A stretch of DNA of 64,000 bases from Azolla pinnata (taxonomy: Eukaryota > Streptophyta > Polypodiopsida > Salviniales > Salviniaceae): NCBI GenBank assembly GCA_037176905.1, contig JBBBWG010026547.1:1-64000 (forward strand). The letters run 5' to 3'. This document shows positions 31,951 to 42,659 of the stretch, piece by piece. Positions within the stretch are counted from its first letter, which is position 1; each line of letters starts with the position of its first letter. The translations under genes were made by a program, and so were the position numbers. The notes beneath the pieces are model-generated. The model saw nothing but the letters and a program-made list of their open reading frames with translations. It was not told the DNA's origin and searched no databases.

Positions 31951-34239
31951 ATTGCAGCAGGGAAAGGCGGAGCTTCCATGGCCAGGTGCGTAGTCTCCTG
32001 GACCGCACTCATCACCTCCCACGCGCAGAGCGGCCATGGCAGAGCAGCCATGGAGTGCTTCCGGAGCATGAAGAGGGACAACATCTCCCCCAACGCGGTG
32101 ACATATGCCTCGATTCTGAGAGCAGTGGCAAGCACAGGAGATGGCGAAGCGGGGAAGGAGATCCATGGCGAGATCGTGGCAGCAGGAGAAGGCATGGAAG
32201 GGGATGATGTGGTGCTCGGGAACGCGCTGGTGAACATGTATGCGAAATGTGGTCAGATGGAGGAGGCGCGGTGGGCCTTCGATGCACGCGAGGGGAATCG
32301 AACCCAAGCCTCGTGGAATGCATTGATCGCAGGATATGCCCGCCATAGCTCCTCCGATGGCGAGGAAGAAGGTCTCCATTGCTCGAAGAGGATGCAACAG
32401 GAGGAAGAAGCTCTCCGTCGTCCGAGGAAGATGCAAAAGGAGGAAGAAGGTCTCCATTGCTTGAGGAAGATGCACGAGGAGGGAGAAGGTCTCCAATGGC
32501 CGAGGAAGATGCATGATGAGGAAGAAGGTCTCCATTGCCTGAGGAAGATGCATGATGAGGAAGAAGATGTCCATTGCCCGAGGAAGATGCATGATGAGGA
32601 GGAAGGTCTCCATTGCCCGAGGAAGATGCATGATGAGGAAGAAGGTCTCCATTGCCCGAGGAAGGTGCATGATGAGGAAGAAGCTCTCCATTGCTTGAGG
32701 AAGATGCAAGAGGAGGGCATTCCGCCGAATGCGGTGACCTTTGCTTGCATCGCGAGATGCTTGTCTTGCGCCGGGAGAGGCGAAGAAATGCATGCGGAGA
32801 TGGTGAAGCGGGGAATCTGGCCCCCGGGGAACAATCTTGTGCTGGGAAATGCCGTGATTGGCATGTATATGAGATGCGGTGCGATTCGAGAGGCGCGGAG
32901 GGCGTTCGATGTGCTTCTTCTCCGAGATGCGGTGTCGTGGACCTCGCTCATCGCGGGGTATAGCCGATTCGGCCATGGCGAGGAAGCTCTCCAGTGTTTG
33001 CATAGGATGCAAGCGGAGAGCATCAGTCCTGATGGCATGGCCATGTCGTGCCTGGTGAAGACGTGCGGGAGCGTCGGTGCTCTCGACAAGGGCAAAGCGT
33101 TGCATGCTTCGATCCATGCTTCGATCTGTGCTTCGATCCATGGGGCAGTGGAGCTCGGGAATGCGTTGGTGTGTATGTATGCGAAATGTGGGCAGTTTGC
33201 GGAGGCGCACAGGGCCATCGACAGGCTCCATGCGCAGAACCGCACGAATCGCTCGCCATTGATTAGTAGCACTCCGGTGACTAATCCATCGCCAGTGATT
33301 AGTAGTACGCCAGTGACTGATCCATCGCCAGTGATTAGTAGTACTCCGTTGACGAATCCATCGCCAGTGATTAGTAATACTTCGGTGACTAATCCATCGC
33401 CAGCGATTAGTAGTACTTCGGTGACTAATCCATCGCCAGTGATTAGTAGTACTCCGGTGACTAATCCATCGCCCATGATTAATAGCCCGGGGATTAATCG
33501 CTGCCGAATCGCCTGGAATGCCTTGATCGCGGCCTATTGCCAGTCGGGCCGCGGCGAAGAAGCTGTGAGCTGCTTCGAGCGCATGCGAGGAGGATCGTCG
33601 CCTCCTCCAGATGCCATAACCTTTGCATGCATCGCGAAAGCTTGCGGGGAGATCGGCGCCTCGCAGAAAGGTGCCGAAATCCACGCCGAGGTCGTCAAGA
33701 AGGGCTTGTCGGAAGGCCGCAACAACAGCATCATCGTCGGCACCGCATTGGTCGACATGTATGCCAAATGCGGGATGCTTGCGGCAGCTTGCCGAGTGTT
33801 TTCCAGGCTCCGTGGGCACAATGTGGTCTCGTGGACTGCGTTGATCTCAGGTTATTCTCGCCTCGGACACACGGCTGATGCTCTCGGCTTGTTCTGCAAG
33901 ATGATCGAACAAGGCATGGCCCCGAATCACATCACCTTTGTTGTCGTGCTGGGCTCCTGTAGCTCCTCTGGCCTCGCCCACGAGGGCGAAACGTACTTTG
34001 GCTACCTGACCAAGACCTTTGGCATTGCTCCGAGATCGGAACATTATGCTTGTATGGTCAGCCTCTTTGGCCGCATTGGCCGATTCGGCAAGGCCGTGGA
34101 AGCCATCCACAAGTTGCCCTCCTCCCAACACCTTCCGGCTTGGTATGCGCTGCTCACAGCTTGCCATAAATCGGGGAATCTGAGCCTCGGGAAACTCACA
34201 TTTCAGCGGATGCAGCGAGAGGAGAGCCCAGTTAGATAA
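31906..34239 (+). CDS. PLS-class PPR protein without editing domain, repeat-expanded
   Basis: Intronless, 777 aa. Repeat cores include VVSWTALITSHAQSG, GNALVNMYAKCGQ, ASWNALIAGYARH, NAVIGMYMRCG, SWTSLIAGYSRFG, ALVDMYAKCGML and SWTALISGYSRLG, so this is a PLS-class organellar RNA-binding protein by family knowledge. The C-terminus ends in an E-like segment (SEHYACMVSLFGRIGRFG onward) and has no E+ or DYW domain. The first PPR starts within about 25 residues of the ATG and no clear transit peptide precedes it, so the gene may be 5'-truncated or have an upstream exon in the GAA-rich region. Two in-frame minisatellites (residues 153-269 and 453-524) enlarge it. It could be a functional binding factor that recruits a deaminase in trans, or a decaying copy; the open frame favours the first. 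Confidence 0.87.
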   Translation: MFLASPMAMPATRGAIAAGKGGASMARCVVSWTALITSHAQSGHGRAAMECFRSMKRDNISPNAVTYASILRAVASTGDGEAGKEIHGEIVAAGEGMEGDDVVLGNALVNMYAKCGQMEEARWAFDAREGNRTQASWNALIAGYARHSSSDGEEEGLHCSKRMQQEEEALRRPRKMQKEEEGLHCLRKMHEEGEGLQWPRKMHDEEEGLHCLRKMHDEEEDVHCPRKMHDEEEGLHCPRKMHDEEEGLHCPRKVHDEEEALHCLRKMQEEGIPPNAVTFACIARCLSCAGRGEEMHAEMVKRGIWPPGNNLVLGNAVIGMYMRCGAIREARRAFDVLLLRDAVSWTSLIAGYSRFGHGEEALQCLHRMQAESISPDGMAMSCLVKTCGSVGALDKGKALHASIHASICASIHGAVELGNALVCMYAKCGQFAEAHRAIDRLHAQNRTNRSPLISSTPVTNPSPVISSTPVTDPSPVISSTPLTNPSPVISNTSVTNPSPAISSTSVTNPSPVISSTPVTNPSPMINSPGINRCRIAWNALIAAYCQSGRGEEAVSCFERMRGGSSPPPDAITFACIAKACGEIGASQKGAEIHAEVVKKGLSEGRNNSIIVGTALVDMYAKCGMLAAACRVFSRLRGHNVVSWTALISGYSRLGHTADALGLFCKMIEQGMAPNHITFVVVLGSCSSSGLAHEGETYFGYLTKTFGIAPRSEHYACMVSLFGRIGRFGKAVEAIHKLPSSQHLPAWYALLTACHKSGNLSLGKLTFQRMQREESPVR
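32362..32712 (+). repeat. Nine in-frame 39-bp units in PPR gene 2
   Basis: Units start every 39 bp from 32362 to 32674 and encode variants of EEEGLHCPRKMHD. The last unit (EEALHCLRKMQEE) runs straight into GIPPNAVTFACI, so the amplified unit corresponds to the second helix of a PPR repeat. Central units differ by one or two bases, showing recent expansion. Confidence 0.96.
33262..33477 (+). repeat. Six in-frame 36-bp units in PPR gene 2
   Basis: Units of 36 bp start every 36 bp from 33262 and encode variants of ISSTPVTNPSPV; a partial seventh (INSPGINRC) follows at 33478. They lie between the LHAQNRTNRS segment and the next repeat's AWNALIAAYCQSG. The composition is Ser/Thr/Pro-rich, like a flexible linker. 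Confidence 0.96.
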
Positions 34240-35680
34240 CCGGCATTGCTGACCTTTGGGCATCTTGTGATGGATGCCTAGCGCAGAAGAAGGAAACCTT
34301 GAATGCATTCGATCGATCGCAGCAGGAGGAGCGTTTGAGCAGAGTCTCGGCGCACTCAAAATGCAGGGCAATCTAGATTGTTGAGCTATCTATTGTCCAT
34401 CAAGCTTGACATGCTCTCTCCCTGTTAGTGGATCGATCGTATGTCACGATGCCTCCTTCAAAATGGAAAGCTCGAATGCGATCAATCGATTGGAGGTGGA
34501 GGAGCATTTTGGCAGAGTGCCGCCGCACTCAAAATGCAGGACATCTAGATTGTTGAGCTCTCATCCATCAAGCTTGACATGCTCGCTCCCTAGTTAGTGG
34601 ATCAATTGTATGAAATGCCTCCATCAGAAGGCGATCGGACAATTTTCGAAGAGAAATTTTGTAAGTTCATGTCATATTGGATATGTATGTTACCAGGGAA
34701 AGTTATAGTCATTGCAAATGATTTTTTGTACAGCTCGACAATCTCCGGTAATTGCAGCTTCATGCTGTAGATTTTTAAAAACTTTACCTCTCCGGTAATT
34801 GCAGCTCCGGTAATTGGTAAACTTATGAATCGATTGATCGGATAGCTAATTATACGAATGTCTGATGTTTTTCAGTGAGATTTTGGGTGCAGTATATGCT
34901 TGATTGTTTGAATACTAATTAGTTGATTATGATTTGATCAACCTTGTATGGTTATTTACTTATCCCATAATCGATTAGTTGTCTTACAATCACAAAACAT
35001 TGTGGGGCAGTTCAAATGATAATTTCGGACAATCATGAGCATTATGTTGTATTAGAAATTTGTCTCTAGAAGAGTCGGATTTATGCTATTTAGTATTACA
35101 TCTTGAAATGTTGTACCTTGTCACATTGATACTACTCAAGCAACTGAAATAGTGGTTTTTTAACATTGTCATTAGCCAGATTATTCAATACATGTACGAA
35201 ACAAAAATATGAAAAACTAGAATTGTAATAGGTGCACAAAGAGAGAACAAGAGACAATCAAGTTCGAACTCCTGTTTCGATTACAACTCGATTAAAGCAA
35301 GCTTTTTTTTTTTAAGGATGGAAGCTGCAGCCATTCATCAGCGAGCTTTCGAAACAGTTGATCGATCGACGTTGCTGCCGGTGACTGATCTGATGCATCT
35401 AACTACCCATGTTAAGATTTGTTAAGTTAGAAGCTATAATTAGGATTCCAGAGACCGGAACCGGCAAGGCCTGATGCATCATATCAGTTCCTCGTCTCTT
35501 TGGATGTTTCGAGAGCCGCATGGATTAGAAAGTTAATTATCTGACATAATCAAAACAATTGCACCCGATGTCTGAAAGGTCAATTTACATAGTGGGAATT
35601 AGAGCCTAAAAACTTGAGATGTCAAGTTGAGTAGCTCAGTATATCGAACAACTCAGTTTGAGGTTTGGGCATTAGCGGTC
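34240..35680. other. Intergenic, with a ~180-bp tandem duplication
   Basis: At about 34295-34460 and 34475-34625 two diverged copies share GAGGAGCATTT/GAGCGTTT, GCACTCAAAATGCAGG, ATCTAGATTGTTGAGC and CATCAAGCTTGACATGCTC. Near 34741-34815 CTCCGGTAATTGCAG recurs two to three times. The remainder is AT-rich with no coding signal. Confidence 0.65.
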
Positions 35681-35689
35681 AAATAGGCT

Positions 35690-36195
35690 CAGTTTAGGGT
35701 TTCAGGGTCCAGCAATTGAACGAGCTCGGTTTAGGGTTTAGGGTACAACGGTTGAGCGGGCTCAATTCTAGGTTTAGGGCTCAGTGCGATTTGAATGGGC
35801 ACAGTTTAGGGTTTAATTAGGGTTCAGAGACTGAATGGGCTCAGTTTAGGGTTTAGCGATTGAATGGGCTCAGTTTAGGGTTTAGCGATTGAATGGGCTC
35901 AGTTCAGGGTTTAGGGGGTTCGGGTTTAGCGGCGTCGGCTGGCTCTGCTTGGGGCTTTAGGGTTTCGATGATCCAAACGACTCGTGTTAGGGGGTTAGGG
36001 TTTAGGAGTTTAGGGGTTTAGGGTTAGGGTTTTTAGGGGTTTAGGGTTTAGGGTTAAGGGTTTTTTAGGGTTCAGGGTTTAGGATTAGGGTTTTTTTAGG
36101 GTTTAGGGTTTAGGGTTAGGGTTTTTTTAGGGTTAGGGTTTAGGGTTAGGGTTTTTCTAGGGTTAGGGTTTAGGAGTTTAGGGTTTAGGGTTTGG
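35690..36195 (+). repeat. Interstitial telomere-like array, TTTAGGG strand
   Basis: From about 35690 units of roughly 25-30 bp (GGCTCAGTTTAGGGTTTAGCG-like) grade into dense TTTAGGG and TTAGGG variants at 35995-36195. The array stops shortly before the 5' end of the Deg9-type gene. It is degenerate, so it is an interstitial block and not a functional chromosome end. Confidence 0.9.
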
Positions 36196-36440
36196 TGATG
36201 TTCAAAATCCAACGGCTTCTTTATCGTTCCGTCTCTGTTGCAGGCTCCGTCTGCTGCTCCGTTTGCACGCCATTCATCCCCTGTGCGGGTTCTAGGGTTT
36301 GCTCCTGCCCCCTAAACCCTAAAACTCTGGAGGACAGAGAGACAGAGAAGCAGAGCCGTCAGGATATGGGGCGATGGTGATGCTTCCCACTGCACAAATC
36401 GCCGATGGTTGCTCATAGCCCATGAGCATCAGCATGAGCT

Positions 36441-39400
36441 ATGGGGTTCAGAAATGTCGCAGCGACGGCCATGGCTGATGCTGTGGTGAAGGTGTTCTGC
36501 ACCCACACCGAGCCCGATTTCTCGCTGCCATGGCAGATGAAACGGCAATTCACCTCCACCAGCAGCGGGTTCATCATCGATGTTCCGCGCCGAAGGCTGC
36601 TCGCCAATGCACATTCAGTCGAGTATCACACCCAGGTGAAGGTGAAGAGAAGAGGGTCTGATCGCAAGTTCTTGGCAACTGTGCTGGCCATGGGTCAGGA
36701 ATGCGACATTGGTAAAGCTACCAAATGATGCCTCTTTCCTCTTGACTCAGAATTTAGGTTCTGCTTTGTCTATTTACATGCATACATATATGCATTTGCT
36801 TGCACTGTATGCACCTATGCATAAGTATGCATGTGTGTATGTGTATAGTTATTCATCTTTTGTAACCCTTTTTGATGCCCTTTCCAGCTCTTTTGACTGT
36901 AGAAAATGATGAATTCTGGGCTGAGGATCTCTCTCCTGTCCTATTCGGGGCACTCCCTTGCTTGCAAGATGCAGTGACAGTCGTGGGATACCCAATCGGT
37001 GGCGATAGCATCGCAGTAACGAGTGGAGCGGTGTCTAGGATTGAGGTTACATCTTATGTGCATGGTGACGTTGAACTCCTGGGTGTTCAGGTAAAAATCC
37101 ACAGCTCTCAGCTATGGCACAGGATCGACTGCCTATTTCAATGTTTTTCAATTATCAAAGATATAAGAAAATTTGGTTTTAAATTCTTTCAATTGTTTAC
37201 CATGTGTTGTAAGGGTGTGTTCTCCAGCCCTAACATAATGCTTTTTAATAATGCTATAACTATGCACATCGTAGATTGTCATCTGCATTACGGTCCAAGA
37301 ATTGATGTACAACATTTGGATGTTTTGCCGCACATGGAATCACAGTATTCAACGTGTCTGTGGCTGCTAATGGGTGCAGAACAAGACGCAATTACCGATT
37401 CATGCACAGCCGCTCAAAATGTGGCGTATTTCAACCATTCTGTGCTGATGCAAGATGTGATAATTGATTCATTGGCATCGGCTTTCCTATAAAAATAATG
37501 CAATCTTTGATGTTCAGGAATTCAGAGTGTAGCAATGGAAGCTGACCATGCTCATAACTATGCTAAGTGTAGTCCCTAATATCCTAATATTGACCCACAT
37601 GCATCCTCATAACAATACCAAGTATGATTCCTTATATCTTAATGTTGGAAGTCAAAAACATGTTTGATAGGCTTGTAGCCACTCTATGCCAATAGGGCAG
37701 AAGTTTATGCATTCCATAAATATGTCTAGTCCTTGATTGTGAATTGTTTCCGACTGTAATTCCAACCATCTGAGATGCAGAGTGCCATTGAATTACACGT
37801 AGATCGATGCAGCTATAAACTCAGGAAATTCTGGTGGTCCTGCATTCAATGACAAGGGTCAATGTATAGGGATTGCATTCCAATCTCTGAAACATAAGGA
37901 TGCTGAGAACATTGGATATGTGATTCCTACACGAGTCATCGATCACTTTATCAATGACTTTGAGATCAATGGGAGCTACACAGGTTTCAGATCTTCTATG
38001 GATTGAAAACTCGTCTGTTAACTGTGAGAGCTCTGTCTTTATGAAAATGTTATCTTGGCAGCACAGGTTTCCCTGTCTTAGGCATAGAATGGCAAACGCT
38101 TGAAAATCCAGATTTACGCAGAGCACTTCACATGTCATCTCACTTAAGAGGAGTTCGCGTGAGGAGGGTCGAGCCCACATCACCAGTGGCCAAATTTCTA
38201 CAACAATCAGATGTTCTATTGAGTTTCGATGGTATTAGCATAGCAAATGATGGAACAGGTAACCTCCTGTCATGGCATGCCATTCTTATATGCTTTCATA
38301 ATATTTCTTTGGCTGTTAACACCAGATTAAGTACAGTGTCATTCCGCCATGGTGAGAGGATTGGGTTCGGCTATCTTGTCTCCCAGAAATATGTGGGTGA
38401 ACACGCAAGAATCGGCATCCTTCGAAATTCAGCTATTCTTTATTTTGACATACAGCTACAACCTCGAAAGCACTTGATTCCGATGTATTTGAAAGACAGA
38501 TCTCCATGCTACTATATCATCGGCGGAATTGTCTTCACTCCTGTTTCTGTTCCATATCTTTGTTCTGAGGTCTACTCTTAGTCATATTCTTCATCTTATG
38601 CTTCTCCGTAAACTTTGGAATCCCAAATGGTCTCTTTATTTTTTCCCCTTTCCTTTTTTATTTTACAGCATGGAAAAGATTATGATTACGGCTCTCCATG
38701 CAAGCTACTTGACAAGCTGCTTCATTCAATGGCACAAACTCAGAATGAACAGCTGGTTGTGGTTTCTCAGGTTATAATGCTCAACATTATCTCAGTCCTT
38801 TTTCTCTATTCAAAATGCATCTATAGTAGGCTATCCTCTCTCTCTCTCTCTATTGTTGGGAAATTTGTACACCATCTATCGAGTTATTAGACCATTTAAA
38901 TGGCTTAAAAAGTAGTTGTCCAACAAGGCATTGAAGGGAGTTTGAGGTAGATATTGTGCTTGACATATTCCCTAAAAATGTGTGAGCATTGCTTTTGAAA
39001 AGAGCTTCTGAGATGCTCACACATTTCCTCACTTGAACTGAGGATTTACTCACTTGGGAAGACACAGGGTGCACTTCACTCCTGAAGATGAAGTCTAAGA
39101 AAACTCAAATTTACTGCACAATCTGTAATGGCCAAACCAGTGGCGTAAGCATATTTCTTGTGGAACTCGCAGGTATTGGTAGCTGATGTTAATGTTGGCT
39201 ATGAGAATGTTGTGAATACAAAGGTGAGCCTCAGAAGGAACCCTCTTTGGAGACTGTAGGGATGTTTCTCGACCTAGTTTTTTATTCCAAAATTGTTATC
39301 ATTGCGTAATGTTGCAGGTAAACTCCTTCAATGGGATCGTAATCAAGAATCTGAAGCATTTGATGATAATGGTGGAGGCCTGCAAAGAGCCCTTTCTGAG

Positions 39401-40611
39401 GTTTGATCTTGACTATCACCAGGTAAGCTGAAGTTCAAGATGATAAAAGTAATCTATCCATGTTTTGATTTTGGGCACAGTGTTGTAAACCTGTGAATGT
39501 AATCTGAACGTTTGTGGCTTCAATTGTTTTTGCACTATTTCTCGTTTCAGAAGACTCCATAATATAATAAACCTTCGTTAGATGCCCTGGATTTGGCAAA
39601 CTGCATCTTAATTTTGTTATGCTAACTGAAGCGAACTAATTTTTCCTTGATATTTAAGCTGCTATCAGAATGCTAATCTGTTCTGGAAATTTTATCTATT
39701 CATTTGTGCAAACGCATCAGTGAATTCCTCGAAGCTTTGGTTGGTTCGGATTTAGGTTTCAAACCCTAAATAAACCCTTAAATCCTATTTGGGATGTTTT
39801 GCCACCATTTCCTTTTCAGAGGATCTCTTCAGATAAACTTGCCATTGGCGTATGTTCACATCTTGAGGCTGGATTTGGCAGATTGCATCTTAATTTTGTT
39901 ATGCTATACTAATTTTTCTTGATCCAACTTTAAGCTGCTAAGGGAATGCATCGGATTTTTTTCTGTTTATCTTGCAAATGGGATCAGGGACTTCTGAGGT
40001 GCTTTAAGATGCTTAGAATTTAGGGATTAAACCCTAAACCCTAATCGGATGCATTTGACTAATTTTTCTTGATCTTTAAAGATCCACTGCAGCGCATCTA
40101 CAATGATCTAGAAATTTTTTCTATTTATTTTGCAAACACATCAGTGCTAGTGCTTTAGATGCGTACCATAGGATTTAGGAATTAACCCTGAATCCTACTC
40201 CCTAATCCCTAATCCGATGCATTGGACTAACAAACATTAAATACTTTTTCATCTTTAAGCATCTCTACCAGAAAGAATGCATCTATATAATTTGTCCGCA
40301 AACTTTTTCTGATGCATTTAGTTTGCAAACGCATCAGCGAATTCCTGGAAGCGTCAGATGTGTAGCCTAATCGGATTGGATTGCACACTGGTGATGGTGC
40401 CCTGCATTCCATGTTTATGCAAATCTTGTGTAAGATTGTGTATTCGGAAATTTTGAAGACCGTGTGCATTCTGAACGGAATTTTGCGGTTTTGGGATTTT
40501 CAGATGATCGTGCTGGGAACGAGAAGAGCCAAAGAAGCGACTCCTCGAATTCTTGAGCTGCATGGTGTACCATCGGCCATGTCGGAAGGCTTGAACAACG
40601 GTCGGCTGTGA
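36441..40611 (+). CDS. Deg9-type (DegP/HtrA family) serine protease with PDZ domains
   Basis: Nine exons join in frame to 481 aa: 36441-36711, 36888-37090, 37803-37983, 38067-38258, 38337-38569, 38669-38770, 39173-39223, 39318-39422 and 40504-40611. Catalytic triad: H58 in [12 protein letters not shown]89 in GQECDI, S168 in NSGNSGGPA. Then [36 protein letters not shown] (PDZ core), [18 protein letters not shown]-like [17 protein letters not shown] and a C-terminal HGVPSAMS. These match plant Deg9, a nucleolar member in Arabidopsis. The start is uncertain: the Deg9 N-terminal extension is missing, and a possible upstream exon (36192-36357, phase-compatible with an acceptor at 36462) could add it. 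Protease core call is firm; the 5' end is not. Confidence 0.93.
39590..40340. repeat. ~200-bp degenerate repeats in the last Deg9-type intron
   Basis: The large last intron holds about four diverged copies with GCATCTTAATTTTGTTATGC, ACTAATTTTTCTTGAT, TTTAAG-CTGC, TTTGCAAACGCATCAG and a following AACCCTAAA-type motif. Telomere-like AAACCCTAA occurs within the units, which links this array to the telomere-like blocks nearby. Confidence 0.75.
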
Positions 40612-41485
40612 AAGCAAAGTTCACCCAACACAAAGCTTCAATAGAAGAAGGAGCTGGTATGAGAGTAGCCTCTTCACCCAACACAATGAGGTGAAGTCTG
40701 GCCTAACCATAATCAAAGTTTACACAGCTTCTAAGCCATGTCTTTCTGGGCTCTTTTCTTCTTGCATGCATCAAAATCTTCGGGGAGAACATTTTTTAGG
40801 CCGCATTGTTGTATGTATTGTATACTACTACTCTGTCGAGCTCCAAAACGAAGCCAATATCCGCATCCGCGCTCTATTTCCATGCCAGGTATCTCGAGTC
40901 TGCTTCCATGGCTAAACACTGGTAAATTTGCACAATGTCCCGATTCTTTTTTTTGCCTTTCTAAGTGATCTGGCTCTGTTCGTGCAACGGGGAAACCCCC
41001 TAGAGATGCCTGCAAAGCGCGGAGATGCTCTCTCTGTCTCTGTCTCTGTCTTTGTCTCTGTCTCTGTCTCTTGCTTGGATGGAGGGTGGCGATGGAGAGG
41101 ATCTTTCGAGAAGCTCATCAGTGTTTTATTTCGGAGTCGGTCGGGGGAGGGACGAAATCTTGAGTCACAAAAGTGTTTGGAAGGTGGCAAACGGTATACA
41201 GTGCGTTTATACACGTCTTGGCAATGTATGTTATGGTAAGCGGTTCTGCTTCGCTCACAGAGCAGGGATTGGTCACGGAGAGCTTGGTCAATGCAACGCA
41301 CCTCATTTTCGAGAGACGATCCGGCGATCTGCATGCGGCCAGGATCGATCTGCTCGATTCTGCAAGCATCGTGACGTCTTGTCTGGGTTTTATTAGAGCA
41401 TCATAGCTTGCAGATCTGGGCTTCGTCTGTATTTGGTTTCAAAGCGCTCCCTCCAATTTTGTGTAACTGAAATTGGTACGGTCAG
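40612..41485. other. Intergenic, no gene seen
   Basis: This is the 3' flank of the Deg9-type gene. A TCTCTG microsatellite lies at 41026-41073. Short overlapping ORFs on both strands show no conserved motif. Confidence 0.55.
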
Positions 41486-41634
41486 GTTTAGGGTTTAGGG
41501 TTTAGGGTTAGGTTTTAGGGGGTTTAGGGTTTAGGGTTTAGGGGTTTAGGGTTAGGTTTTAGGGGTTTAGGGTTAGGTTTTAGGGGTTTAGGGTTAGGTT
41601 TTAGGGGTTTAGGGTTAGGTTTTAGGGGTTTAGG
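41486..41634 (+). repeat. Telomere-like array with 21-bp higher-order unit
   Basis: TTTAGGG variants. After the first 60 bp they settle into a regular unit of three 7-mers (a TTTAGGGG, a TTTAGGG and a GTTAGGT variant) repeated about five times. The array runs directly into the N gap, so its true length is unknown. Confidence 0.9.
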
Positions 41635-41734
41635 NNNNNNNNNNNNNNNNNNNNNNNNNNNNNNNNNNNNNNNNNNNNNNNNNNNNNNNNNNNNNNNNNN
41701 NNNNNNNNNNNNNNNNNNNNNNNNNNNNNNNNNN
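41635..41734. other. Assembly gap, 100 N
   Basis: Exactly 100 N, the usual placeholder for a gap of unknown size. It breaks inside the telomere-like array. Confidence 0.99.
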
Positions 41735-41739
41735 GTTTT

Positions 41740-42012
41740 GGAGAGACCCATACATGCATGCATACGCATGGGACATTAAAACACATACACCCACGCGCAC
41801 ATACATGCATGCACACATACATACACCCACGCACGCACGCACGCACGCATGCATGCACACATACATAAAACCATGCGCACATACAGAAAACCGCGCCACA
41901 TGCATCTCCGGCATCGGACGCATCCACCACATGCATACGGCATCGGACACATCCATGCCAACATGCACATCCGACATCCATCCATCCATCCATCCATCCG
42001 CATGCTTACACG
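41740..42012. repeat. CATGCA/ACATAC-rich tract
   Basis: Dense CATGCATG, ACATACAT, GCACGCAC and CATCCATC steps. Composition is like the tract at 676-1012 and like the intron at 43121-43787. Frames across it are His/Thr/Cys-rich and not protein-like. Confidence 0.85.
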
Positions 42013-42074
42013 CATGCACACATCCATTCCACATACAGAGTACTGTGTATGCTCCTCGGCTGCGCCATCGCTAC

Positions 42075-42590
42075 ACAGACGGACACAGAGAGGAAGGAGA
42101 AGGAAGAAGGAAGAAGGAAGGAGAAGGAGAAGGAGAAGGCACAGAGAGGAAGGGGAAGGAAGAAGGAGAAGGAAGGAGAAGGAAGAAGGAGAAGGCACAG
42201 AGAGGAAGGAGAAGGAAGAAGGAGAAGGAAGAAGGAGAAGGAAGGAGAAGGAGAAGGCACAGAGAGGAAGGAGAAGGAAGAAGGGGAAGGAGAAGGAAAA
42301 GGAAGAAGGAAGGAGAAGGAAGAAGGAAGAAGGAAGGCAGGAAGGAGAAGGAAGGAAGAAGGAGAAGGCACAGAGAGGAAGGAGAAGGAAGAAGGAGAAG
42401 GAAGAAGGAGAAGGAAGGAGAAGGAGAAGGCACAGAGAGGAAGGAGAAGGAAGAAGGGGAAGGAGAAGGAAAGGGAAGAAGGAAGGAGAAGGAAGAAGGA
42501 AGAAGGAAGGCAGGAAGGAGAAGGAAGAAGGAAGGAAGGAGAAGGAGAAGGAAGAAGGGAGAAGGAAGAAGGAGAAGGAGAGACCGTTAG
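42075..42590 (+). repeat. Purine-only GAAGGA minisatellite upstream of the RCC1 gene
   Basis: About 500 bp that is almost all A and G on the plus strand, made of GAAGGA, GAAGAAGGA and GGCACAGAGAGGAAGG blocks. A block of about 180 bp is repeated (about 42186-42350 and 42366-42530). Lys/Glu/Gly/Arg open frames on the plus strand and Phe/Leu/Ser/Pro ones on the minus strand result from the repeat. It lies about 70 bp before the RCC1 start codon, in its promoter or leader. Confidence 0.92.
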
Positions 42591-42659
42591 GTTTCCTCAT
42601 GTCCCGGGGAGTTTCTGCACAATCCCAGCTGCAGCAGCAGGGAGAAGACGAGCGAGGCC

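Noticed and set aside
31660-33819. 719-aa open frame on the minus strand over PPR gene 2
   Set aside because: It is the antisense of the PPR coding sequence and its repeats mirror the two minisatellites. GC-rich codon choice leaves antisense frames open by chance.
41524-42034. Frames passing through the 100-N gap
   Set aside because: The translated region contains unknown bases; nothing can be inferred from it.
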